13,940 nt of DNA from Caulobacter sp. B11 (GTDB lineage Bacteria > Pseudomonadota > Alphaproteobacteria > Caulobacterales > Caulobacteraceae): contig NZ_PEGG01000007.1 of the NCBI RefSeq assembly GCF_002737765.1, forward strand, positions 1-13,940, in the 5' to 3' direction. The notes under the pieces are model-generated. The model did not search any database and was not told where the DNA came from. It saw nothing but the letters and a program-made list of their open reading frames with translations. A program made the position numbers and the translations under genes. Below, piece after piece: positions 1-6,736 of this stretch. The first letter of the stretch is position 1. The number at the start of each line of letters is the position of its first letter.

Positions 1-279
1 CCGCCCGGGCGCCGGCGTTGACCAGGCTGTCGCCGACCGCGACCCCGATCGCCAGATGGCCGACCAGGGCGACCCCCGATCAGGATCGCGCGACGGGCGG
101 GGTTGAGCAGGATCAGGCCGACCGTCAGCAGGGGCGCCGAAGGCCCACAGGGTGGGCACGCCCTCGATGCTGCGCGTCAGGCTGTCGCTGAAGGCTGGCT
201 GGCGAGCAATGACCGCAGCCAGGACCACCAGAAGGATGTCCTGACGACGTCGATCCCTATGCGCGGCGGCCAGCTGCAT
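1..279 (-). CDS. MASE1-like membrane sensor protein, N-terminal part, frameshifted and cut by the window edge
   Basis: The reading starts at an ATG at 279 (MQLAAAHRDRRRQDILLVVL...) and runs off the window start. Reading it as membrane protein needs two single-base corrections: one extra C in the run at 131-134 and one extra G in the run at 73-77 (plus-strand coordinates). With both removed it reads through GVPTLWAFGALLTVGLILL, NPARRAILIGVALVGHLAIG and VAVGDSLVNAGARA. The pattern of hydrophobic helices joined by a short NPARR loop, then a GH-x-GD segment, resembles MASE1, an integral-membrane sensory domain found at the N-terminus of diguanylate cyclases and histidine kinases. The output domain is outside the window, so the enzyme type cannot be told. 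The start codon is uncertain; no good ribosome binding site is seen before it. The MASE1 assignment is by eye and moderate; that this is real membrane protein is likelier. Confidence 0.5.
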   Translation of the reverse strand, partial: MQLAAAHRDRRRQDILLVVLAAVIARQPAFSDSLTRSIEGVPTLWAFGAPADGRPDPAQPRPSRDPDRGSPWSAIWRSGSRSATAWSTPAPGR

Positions 280-424
280 GCGTTGTCCCGTTTCCGGGAG
301 AAAGGTTTAGGGCCTGATCTGGCTCCGCCGTGGGCCGATCTCCAACTCTGTGACGCTTTGTCGCATCCTGACGGCGAGAGCTTTCCCCCTCAGGTTGAAG
401 AACCATCTTGATGGCGAAGCCCGC

Positions 425-454
425 AGGGGCGCCGGCCAACGGCCAGGCGCCCCT
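425..454 (-). terminator. GC-rich hairpin downstream of the CZB gene
   Basis: A perfect 9-bp stem, AGGGGCGCC (425-433) with GGCGCCCCT (446-454), encloses a second small GGCC/GGCC stem. It lies 16 bases beyond the stop codon of the CZB-domain gene. No T-run follows on either strand, so it is a weak candidate for intrinsic termination and may only stabilise the mRNA end. Confidence 0.35.
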
Positions 455-469
455 TGAACGAAAAGGCCG

Positions 470-829
470 TCAGGCCTGCGCCATGAGTTCCATTTTCATG
501 CGCCGAACCGCGACGGCGACCGCGCCGGAGGCCTTGGAGAACGGCATGCCGGCTTCAAGCTCCCGTTCCGCGCTCGCATAGTCGGCCGCATTGATCTTTC
601 GCGCGATCACCCCAGCGCAACGATGGAACTCGGTATGGCCCTCAACGCAGGCCTTGAAATTGGCGCTTGAGCCATGGGCGCGTTTGCCTTCGCTCTGAAG
701 CCAGCGGCCGAGATCGCATTGGCAGTCGGAAGCGATGCTCGCGGCATCCAGTTGCGCCTTGTTCGCCAGCGCGATTCGCAACTTGACCTTCCAGTCGGCG
801 TGGGCGGCGAGCGCCATGTCGAGATCCAT
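470..829 (-). CDS. Stand-alone CZB (chemoreceptor zinc-binding) domain protein
   Basis: This is a 119-residue soluble protein consisting only of a CZB domain. The family signature is clear: His10 in HADWKVKL on the first helix, Cys38 in CDLGRW, and His65 and His69 in HTEFHRC. These are the four zinc ligands of the family. CZB domains bind zinc very tightly and modulate chemoreceptors or diguanylate cyclases such as E. coli DgcZ; here no partner domain is fused, so the protein would act in trans or as a zinc sensor. I chose the ATG at 829 over the upstream in-frame ATG at 871 because AGAGGAGA sits at the right distance before it. It is followed on the same strand, after about 190 bases, by the MASE1-type sensor gene, a possible but unproven partner. 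Confidence 0.85.
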   Translation of the reverse strand: MDLDMALAAHADWKVKLRIALANKAQLDAASIASDCQCDLGRWLQSEGKRAHGSSANFKACVEGHTEFHRCAGVIARKINAADYASAERELEAGMPFSKASGAVAVAVRRMKMELMAQA

Positions 830-1046
830 GTCTTCTCCTCTGAAATACGAGCCACTCTCGTAAGGCTTCACCCTCTAAGGATCCCCTCAGACAATTGGTT
901 AATGCCTTCGCCTGTCGCCGGAGTACGTCAGGGCAGAGCAGGCCTTGCTTGGACCAGGCTAGAACGTCTTCATCGCTGTCCAGATTGTCCGGTCGAAACC
1001 AGAGACAGTCTTCCCGGGATTGATGACCGACAGGCGCCCAGCATTC
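830..1046. other. Non-coding stretch upstream of the CZB gene
   Basis: No convincing gene on either strand. It must carry the minus-strand promoter of the CZB gene, but no standard -35/-10 pair stands out. An AT-rich spot with CAATTGGTTAA around 891-901 is the only visible feature; it contains one TTAA, half of a CtrA-type TTAA-N7-TTAA site, without the second half at the right spacing. Confidence 0.4.
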
Positions 1047-1223
1047 TCATGCCAATGAGGGTGTTCGGACGCCTTTCCAGGCGTCGAAGATGACGACAGC
1101 GTATCTTCCGTCCGGATTCACCGCCGCGAGAGCGCGCACGAGCGCATTGAGATCGCCCCCGCGATCGGTGAAGTGAACGAACAGCCGTCGCCCCGCCTGC
1201 AACGAGGTCTTTGAAGACCTCAA
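1047..1223 (-). pseudogene. Possible gene remnant just downstream of uup
   Basis: Directly after the uup stop the minus strand holds an open frame that looks protein-like, with segments RLFVHFTDRGGDLNALVRAL and AAVNPDGRYAVVIFDAWKGV and a TGA at 1047-1049. It uses GC-ending codons like its neighbours. There is no ATG; the frame is closed upstream by the uup stop itself, and only TTG codons (1223 and 1202) could start it. It is therefore either the 3' end of a gene that lost its front, or a short chance frame. I do not recognise the family. A perfect 18-bp palindrome at 1204-1221 sits at its upstream end. Confidence 0.3.
1204..1221. repeat. Perfect short palindrome GAGGTCTT-TG-AAGACCTC
   Basis: Two 8-bp arms with a 2-bp centre lie 30 bases past the uup stop codon. 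The spacer is too short for a stable hairpin loop without opening the stem and no T-run follows, so it looks more like a protein binding site or a scar than a terminator. Function unknown. Confidence 0.5.
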
Positions 1224-1250
1224 TTCGGCCCAGGTCGCGGCGGGGCTCGG

Positions 1251-3096
1251 CTACCCCGCCATCGACTCGCGCTTCTCTTCCAGGGCCAGCCAGTCTTCCT
1301 CGGCGGTGGCCAGGTCGGCGCGGGCCTTGTCGAGGGTCTTCATCAGCTTGTCGAAGCCGGCCGGGTCGCGGGCGTAGAAGCCCGGATCGTGCAGCCGCCT
1401 TTTCCCAGGTCGGCCAGGATGCCGGGGCTGGCGGCGACCAGGGCCTCGCACTCTTCCAGCCGCCGCTGGTCCTTGTAGGACAGCTTGCCGGCCTTCTTGA
1501 CGACGACCGGGGCGGCCGCCACGGCCTTGGGCGCCGAGGCGCCGGTGGCGTAGTCGCCGCCGCGCGAGCCGCGGGCGTCCTTGAAGAAGTCGGGGTTCTG
1601 GTCGATCAGGTCGGTCCAGCCGCCGGGCGTCTCGATGACATTGCCGCGGCCGTCCAGGGCGATGGTCGAGGTCGCCAGGCGGTCGATGAAGTCACGGTCG
1701 TGGCTGACCAGGATCAGGGTGCCGTCGAAATCGGCCAGCAGCTCTTCCAGCAGGTCCAGCGTGTCCATGTCCAGGTCGTTGGTCGGCTCGTCGAGCACCA
1801 TCAGGTTGGTCGGCGCCGCCAGGGCCCGGGCCAGCAGCAGGCGGTTGCGCTCGCCCCCCGACAGGCTGGTGACCGGTTGGCGCAGCTGGGCCTCGGTGAA
1901 CGAGAAGTCCTTGGCGTAGGCCGCCACGTGCTTGGGTTGGCCGCGCACCAGGATCGAGTCGCCGCCGCCTGGGGTCAGGAAGTCCCACAGGGTCATCTTT
2001 TCCGACAGGGCCATGCGGGCCTGGTCGACATAGGCGATCTCGAGATTGGTCCCCAGCGACACCGTGCCGGCGTCGAGCGCCAGCTCGCCGAGCAGCAGCT
2101 TGACCAGGGTGGTCTTGCCGGCCCCGTTGGGCCCGACCAGGGCCACGCGGTCGCCGCGCAGGATGCGGGTCGAGAAGTCCTCGACGATGGTCCGGTCCCC
2201 AAAGCGCTTGGTGACGTGCTTGGCCTCGACCACCTTCTTGCCCGAGGTCCCCGAGGACTCCACGGCCATGTAGATGGCGCTGCGCTGGTCGCTCTGGCGG
2301 TCCTGCTTCTGGGCGCGAAGGTCCAGCAGGGCCCGGCGGCGGCCTTCGTTGCGGGCTCGGCGGCCCTGGACGCCGCGGGCCAGCCAGGCGTTTTCCTTCT
2401 CCAGCTGCTTGTTCAGGCGGCGGGCCTCGTCGGCGTCGGCGGCCATCACCGCCTCGGCCCAAGTCTCGAATTCCGAGAATCCCTTGTCCAGGCGACGCAC
2501 CTTGCGGTGCTCCAGCCAGAAGGTGCGCTGGGTGACCCGGTTGAGGAAGGCCCGGTCGTGGCTGACGATCAGGGCGGCGCACTTGGAGGCGGCCAGCTCT
2601 TCTTCCAGGGTCTGGATGGCGAAGATGTCCAGGTGGTTGGTCGGCTCGTCCAGCAGCAGCACGTCGGGCTGCTCGGCGAAGGCCCGGGCCAGGGCGGCGC
2701 GGCGGCATTCGCCGCCCGACAGGCCCTGGGTGCTCTTGTCCGGGTCGAGGCCGAAATCGGCCAGGGTGGCCTGGGCCTCATAGTCCTCGGCCCCGCCGGC
2801 CGTGCAGTAGTCCAGCAGGGTGTCGCCGGTGATCTGCGGCTCCTGGCTGACAAAGACGATCTTGGCGCCTGGCTGGGCCGAGCGTTCGCCGCTGTCGGCC
2901 TCGGCCCCTGGGCGGCGAGGATCTTCAGCAGGGTCGACTTGCCCGCCCCGTTGCGGCCGACCAGGCAGGCGCGGACCCGCGGCTCCAGGGCCAGGTCGAC
3001 GCCGTCGAACAACGGCTTGGCGCCGTCGGCCAGACGCACGTCCTTGAGGGCGAGCACGGGGGCGCGGCCGGGCGCGGCGCGGGGAGAAGAAGCCAT
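1251..3096 (-). CDS. uup: ABC-F family ATPase Uup (two frameshifts in this sequence)
   Basis: Uup is a cytoplasmic ABC-F protein: two ATP-binding cassettes with no membrane domain. Members act on ribosomes, and Uup is linked to translation and branched-DNA metabolism. After frame correction it is about 615 residues, normal for the family. Cassette 1 has GRNGAGKST (47-55), LSGGE (126-130), VLLLDEPTNHLD and SHD. A charged linker follows (about 205-275). Cassette 2 has GPNGAGKTT (322-330), LSGGERNR, LMVLDEPTNDLD and SHDRDF. The C-terminal region (about 540-615) starts KLSYKDQRRLE and ends in a coiled coil, which marks Uup rather than other ABC-F types. Two corrections are needed: a missing base in the C run at 2905-2908, right after the first Walker A, and a net one-base change near 1395-1405 in the C-terminal domain. 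Both frames are well conserved on each side, so these look like sequencing indels. Confidence 0.9.
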
Positions 3097-3160
3097 GGAG
3101 GAGAGGTCTACTGTCGTCGGGAGGGGAGGAGGAGGGGCCTATAGCAGGGCCGGGCGCAAA

Positions 3161-3215
3161 GGGACACAGGCTCATCCCGCCGTCCCGCGCCCGGGCCGGA
3201 GGATGAACCTGCGCC
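3161..3215. repeat. Degenerate GGGGACAC-type palindrome
   Basis: GGGACACAGGCTCATCC (3161-3177) faces GGATGAACCTG (3201-3211). The arms match the outer and inner blocks of the better copies at 8167, 8950 and 9116, but the closing GTGTCCCC end is gone. It lies between the stop of the 197-residue protein gene and the start of uup, and probably is a decayed member of the same repeat family. Confidence 0.5.
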
Positions 3216-3303
3216 ACCCTGCAGAAGCAGGCCTCTCCCTAGGCCGTCTTGTCTCGCGCGCTCGGACCTGGCGTCGGCGAGGCGGCCAGATGCTCCGCCC
3301 AGG

Positions 3304-3897
3304 TCATGGGCGCGACCTCGGGGCGGCCAGGGCCTCGGCGGCGCCCGCCTTGCCGCCGCCCGCGATCGCCTTGGCGATCTGGGCCAGGATCCAGGGACCC
3401 ACCACATTGGCCAAGAAGGCCATGACTTGCGGGCCAGGGTCGAAGCCGCCCATCGGTCGCAGGACGGGCTTGTCCTGCAGGTCCAGTTCGTACTCGAAAC
3501 TCGGGAACCAGCCACGCCCGCCGACCGGCAGATAGACCGTGCCGCCGCTCGGACTGCTGAGGGTGATGTAGTCATTATAGGCGTCTTTGGGGCTGGGCCC
3601 GACCTTGAACGTGAAGGCGGTCTTGTCGCCGGCCATCACGGTCATGACGCCGCTGTCGGCCCAGGGGACGCCGAAATCATCCACCCCGATCGAGCCGCCG
3701 GGACTGAGCACGATCCGATGGCCCATCTGCACACGGCGATCGCCGTCGAAATCTGCGGCCTGACCATGGCCGTCGTCGGGGAGGGACACGCCCCGACCCC
3801 AGTGCAGCAACACCGAGGGTCGCCCGCTATCCTTGACCACCAGGGTCAGGGGCGCGCCGTGAGCATTGGTGATGCGCTTGAACCAGATTACCGCCAT
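3304..3897 (-). CDS. Unrecognised 197-residue protein, beta-rich with a hydrophobic C-terminal helix
   Basis: I do not recognise this family. The ATG at 3897 is preceded at a good distance by GGGTGGAG, so the start is well supported. There is no signal peptide and no cysteine. Residues 1-140 look like alternating short strands rich in Gly, Val, Asp and Thr (MAVIWFKRITNAHGAPLTLV near the start, then SGVMTVMAGDKTAFTFKVG, then YNDYITLSSPSGGTVYLPVG). This is followed by a Pro/Gly linker and one hydrophobic stretch, FLANVVGPWILAQIAKAIAG (about 161-180), then an Ala-rich tail. The layout could suit a secreted or membrane-binding beta-sandwich protein, but that is only a guess from composition. It lies between the hybrid kinase (119 bases away) and uup (207 bases away), all on the minus strand, and has its own upstream gap, so it may be transcribed alone. 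Confidence 0.7.
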   Translation of the reverse strand: MAVIWFKRITNAHGAPLTLVVKDSGRPSVLLHWGRGVSLPDDGHGQAADFDGDRRVQMGHRIVLSPGGSIGVDDFGVPWADSGVMTVMAGDKTAFTFKVGPSPKDAYNDYITLSSPSGGTVYLPVGGRGWFPSFEYELDLQDKPVLRPMGGFDPGPQVMAFLANVVGPWILAQIAKAIAGGGKAGAAEALAAPRSRP

Positions 3898-4016
3898 CGA
3901 GAATTCTCCACCCTGTGACGCCCGAAGCCGAGCGAGTGATGGTGAATTAAACGTTCTGGATGCAGTACCCCCTGTTCCGGGGATTGGCGAGGCCGCGGCC
4001 CGTCAGGCTTTCCAGG

Positions 4017-5894
4017 TCAGGCTCCGGGTCGGGCGTCCTCGGCCGAACCGGGGCGCTCGCCCATCCAGCGATCCAGGGTGGAGGCCAGGCTGGCGGTCTC
4101 GATCGGCTTGGCCAGAACGTCGTCCATGCCGGCGGCGCGATACTGGGCGGATTCGTGGCTGAGGACGCTGGCGGTGACGGCGATGATCGGGATGCGCCTC
4201 AGGCCCTGGCCGGCCTCCTCGAGGCGGATCGAGCGGGCGGCGTCGACGCCGTCCATGCCCGGCATGTGGATGTCCATCAGGATCATGTCCCACGGCTGGG
4301 CGCGCCAGGCCTCGATGGCTTCCTGACCATTGGTGGCGAAGCCGCAACGGACCCCGAACGGCTCGAGCAGGGCGGCCAGGATGCGGCGATTGGTCGGGTT
4401 GTCGTCGACCACCAGCAGGGCGGCCGGCGCGGCGCGGTTGTCGTGTTCGGTCGGCGAGGCCTCGGCCGGAGCCTCGACCGCCGGCATGGGAATGCGCAGG
4501 TCGAACTGGGCGCCCTGGCCGGGCTGCGACTGGACGCCGAGCGAGCCCTGCATCTGGTCGGCCAACTGCCGGCAGATCGCCAGGCCCAGGCCGATGCCGC
4601 CGGCGGTCCGGGTCGAGGAGCCGTCCAGCTGGACGAAGCGCTGGAAGATCGCCTCCTGCTGGTCGGGCGCGATGCCCATGCCGGTGTCGCGCACCGAGAT
4701 CAGCAGGCCGGCCTCGTCGCCGCCGATCTCGACCGTGACGCCGCCGTCCGGGGTGAACTTCAACGCGTTGGAGACCAGGTTGCCGACGATCTGGCGCAGC
4801 CGCCCCTCGTCGCCCAGGCGATAACCCGCCATGCCGGGCGCCAGGGTGATGGCGAGGCTCAGCCCGTGATCCTGGGCCGAGGCTTGATAGAGTCGCTGGA
4901 TGTCCTCGGCGAAGGTCTCCACGGCAAATCGGGTGGGGCGCAGTTCGAAATTGCCCGCCTCGATCTGCGAGATGTCGAGGATGTCCTCGATCAGTTGCCG
5001 CAGGGCGCGCGACGCGGTGGCGATCACCTGGATATGCGGGGTCGGGTCAGCGTCGCCCGTGTCGCGCGCCATCAGCTGCCCCTCGCCGAGGATGGCGTTG
5101 AGCGGGGTGCGCATCTCATGGCTGATCGTGGCCAGGAACTGTGACTTGGCCTGGTTGGCGGCGTTGGCCCGGGCCGACACCTGTTCCAATTCTGCGGTAC
5201 GCTCGCGGACCCGCAGCTCGAGCTCCTGGTTGGCGCGCTCGATCTCGCGATTACGACGCTCCACATCCGCGAGCAGGTCGCGGTTCTCGTCGCGCAGGCT
5301 GAGGCTGTCGACCAGCAGGCGGTAGTTGGTGTTGTGGCCCACCAGCATGACGCCGCAGAACACGGCGCCGAGCACGCCGAGAATCCGGTCGCCGGCGCCG
5401 ATGGAGATCAACACCAGCGAGGCGGGCAGCAGCAGCAGCGTGACATAGGCTCGACCTGTCCATTTCAGCGAGGCCAGCACCCCCACCGCGCCGCCGGCCA
5501 AGGCCGACAGCACGATGATGATCGTGTAGCGCACCATCGGGCTCTCGACCGGCAGTCTCAGATAGGCCAGCACCGCCCAAAGCCCGGCGCTGATCACCAG
5601 GCCCAGGCAATGGAAAAGGGTCAGGCGCGAGAGGTGGCGGGCGAAGCGTCCGCCGTCCAGGGCCGCGCCGAGCAGGCGGGCATTGACCAGCCGCACGGCC
5701 AGCAGGGTCAGGACGATCGCCAGCCATAGCAGATAGAACGAGCGTTCGGCCTCGGGGGCGATGAAGGTCACGCTGACGGCGGTCGCGGCCTGGACGACCA
5801 TCGTGGCGAAGCTGTTGCGATAGGCATGGGCCAGAAGCCCCAACCGAAGCGCCTCGGACTCCTTGCGGGCCTCGTCGGACTCCGATGGCGGCAC
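4017..5894 (-). CDS. Membrane-bound hybrid sensor histidine kinase with receiver domain
   Basis: This is a two-component hybrid kinase of 625 residues that autophosphorylates a histidine and passes phosphate to its own receiver aspartate. In order: a short cytoplasmic N-terminus; six predicted membrane helices (about 30-187) with no large periplasmic domain; a long coiled coil (about 200-250); a HisKA domain with HEMRTPLNAI (His259); an HATPase domain with N box NLVSNALKF, G1 DTGMGIA and G2 GGIGLGLAI; and a receiver with LLVVDD, phospho-acceptor Asp541 in MDIHMPGMDG, Thr574 and Lys596. All key residues are present. The preferred start is the GTG at 5894, because GGGGAGG lies about 10 bases before it; an in-frame ATG at 5963 would add 23 residues rich in basic residues and proline and has no such site. 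The signal is unknown. No separate phosphotransfer protein or response regulator is adjacent. Confidence 0.93.
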   Translation of the reverse strand: MPPSESDEARKESEALRLGLLAHAYRNSFATMVVQAATAVSVTFIAPEAERSFYLLWLAIVLTLLAVRLVNARLLGAALDGGRFARHLSRLTLFHCLGLVISAGLWAVLAYLRLPVESPMVRYTIIIVLSALAGGAVGVLASLKWTGRAYVTLLLLPASLVLISIGAGDRILGVLGAVFCGVMLVGHNTNYRLLVDSLSLRDENRDLLADVERRNREIERANQELELRVRERTAELEQVSARANAANQAKSQFLATISHEMRTPLNAILGEGQLMARDTGDADPTPHIQVIATASRALRQLIEDILDISQIEAGNFELRPTRFAVETFAEDIQRLYQASAQDHGLSLAITLAPGMAGYRLGDEGRLRQIVGNLVSNALKFTPDGGVTVEIGGDEAGLLISVRDTGMGIAPDQQEAIFQRFVQLDGSSTRTAGGIGLGLAICRQLADQMQGSLGVQSQPGQGAQFDLRIPMPAVEAPAEASPTEHDNRAAPAALLVVDDNPTNRRILAALLEPFGVRCGFATNGQEAIEAWRAQPWDMILMDIHMPGMDGVDAARSIRLEEAGQGLRRIPIIAVTASVLSHESAQYRAAGMDDVLAKPIETASLASTLDRWMGERPGSAEDARPGA

Positions 5895-6011
5895 GGCCCT
5901 TTTTCCTCCCCGGGGTTTTTCAGCGCGAAGCTTAGGCTGGGCAGGGTGAACGAAGATTTGCAAGGCCTGCCCTCGAGGGGGCGAAATTGCTCAAAATGAG
6001 GATTCGGCCGG

Positions 6012-6149
6012 TCAGTAGGGCAGGCGATCCTGGGCGACGGGCTCGGATGTCGCCGCCGGCGCCTCGATCATCGGCTCGGGCGCGGCCTCCAGGTCGGCGG
6101 CGGCGCGGGCGAATTCGGCCGCCAGGGTCTCGCAATAGCCGTTGCGCGG
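6012..6149 (-). pseudogene. Displaced 3' end of a pbpC-type gene
   Basis: The minus strand encodes PRNGYCETLAAEFARAA, continues to QDRLPY and ends at a TGA (6012-6014). It aligns without a gap to the last 44 residues of the intact PbpC encoded at 9198-11377; by eye 31 of 44 residues match, and the DNA is nearly identical at the upstream end. Similarity stops abruptly near 6150. There is no start and no catalytic domain, so it is a remnant. Both copies have the same orientation and enclose marR, the S41 peptidase and vapBC. The most likely story is that DNA entered the 3' end of pbpC, bringing or rebuilding a new end and pushing the old one away; a lost second penicillin-binding protein gene is the alternative. 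Confidence 0.85.
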
Positions 6150-6159
6150 TCTCGCCACT

Positions 6160-6208
6160 CTTACAGAACCGTAAGGTGACAGGCGTCGATTAATGTAAGC
6201 ACTTACAT
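6160..6208 (+). promoter_or_regulatory. Probable MarR operator cluster before the marR start codon
   Basis: ATGTAAG-CA-CTTACAT (6193-6208) is a perfect palindrome ending three bases before the marR start codon. A second inverted pair, CTTAC-N6-GTAAG, lies at 6160-6175. All four half-sites share the CTTAC/GTAAG core. MarR dimers bind such palindromes and usually repress their own operon. The main palindrome covers the place where a ribosome binding site would lie, and no such site is visible, so repression could block transcription, translation, or both. Confidence 0.7.
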
Positions 6209-6211
6209 ATT

Positions 6212-6736
6212 ATGACGCAGCCGCCCCAGCTTCCGCCCCTGCAAATCGCCGATCGCGCCTTCGGCACGCGGTTGCGGCGGTTGCTGGACGGGCTCAATCG
6301 CGGGGTGGGCGAGGCCTATCGCGCGGCGGAGCTCGACTTCGAGCCGCGCTGGTTTGGCCTGTTCACCCTGGTGCGCGACCATCCCGGCGTTGAGGTCGGC
6401 GAGGCCGCCGCCGTGCTCGGCCAGAGCCATCCGGCCGTGGTTCAGGTGGTCAACAGCCTGGTGTCGCGCGGTTATCTTGACCGCCGCCCGTCGCCGACCG
6501 ATCGCCGCCGCACCGGCCTGCGGCTGACCCCCGCCGGCCTGGCCCTCAATCATCGCCTCACTCCGGTCTGGACCGCGGTCTTCCAGGCCACTGACGCGCT
6601 GCTGGCCGAGGTCGCGCCCGACTTTCTGGACCAGCTCCAGGCCCTGGAGGCCGCCCTCGACGCCCGTCCCATGCAGGCTCGCATCCAGAGCCTGATCCCC
6701 GATTCAGCCCTCTCGCAACCCAGAGACCCCTCGTGA
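6212..6736 (+). CDS. MarR family transcriptional regulator
   Basis: This 174-residue protein is a winged-helix repressor of the MarR type. Helices at the N-terminus (RAFGTRLRRLLDGLNRGVGE) would form part of the dimer interface. The DNA-binding core runs from about residue 60 to 110: VGEAAAVLGQSHPAVVQVV as helix-turn-helix, then NSLVSRGYLDRR and PTDRRRTGLRLTPAG, the wing with its typical D-x-R motif. C-terminal helices complete the dimer domain. The ATG at 6212 follows a perfect palindrome by three bases. Its stop overlaps the start of the S41 peptidase gene in the pattern GTGA (6733-6736), so the two are translationally coupled and the regulator most likely controls that peptidase. No cysteine is present, so thiol-based sensing of the OhrR kind is unlikely; the ligand is unknown. 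Confidence 0.92.
   Translation: MTQPPQLPPLQIADRAFGTRLRRLLDGLNRGVGEAYRAAELDFEPRWFGLFTLVRDHPGVEVGEAAAVLGQSHPAVVQVVNSLVSRGYLDRRPSPTDRRRTGLRLTPAGLALNHRLTPVWTAVFQATDALLAEVAPDFLDQLQALEAALDARPMQARIQSLIPDSALSQPRDPS

Noticed and set aside
841..870. Sigma-54 promoter for the CZB gene (TGGCTCG on the minus strand)
   Set aside because: The -12 half lacks the TTGC core, and the site would overlap the ribosome binding region, too close to the start codon.
1211..3535. A 774-codon open frame on the plus strand opposite uup
   Set aside because: It is the antisense shadow of a high-GC gene: low-complexity Gly/Gln/Val/Arg-rich translation with no domain, while the minus strand has every ABC-F motif.
3960..5144. 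A 394-codon open frame on the plus strand opposite the histidine kinase
   Set aside because: No recognisable domain and typical shadow composition; the kinase on the minus strand is complete.
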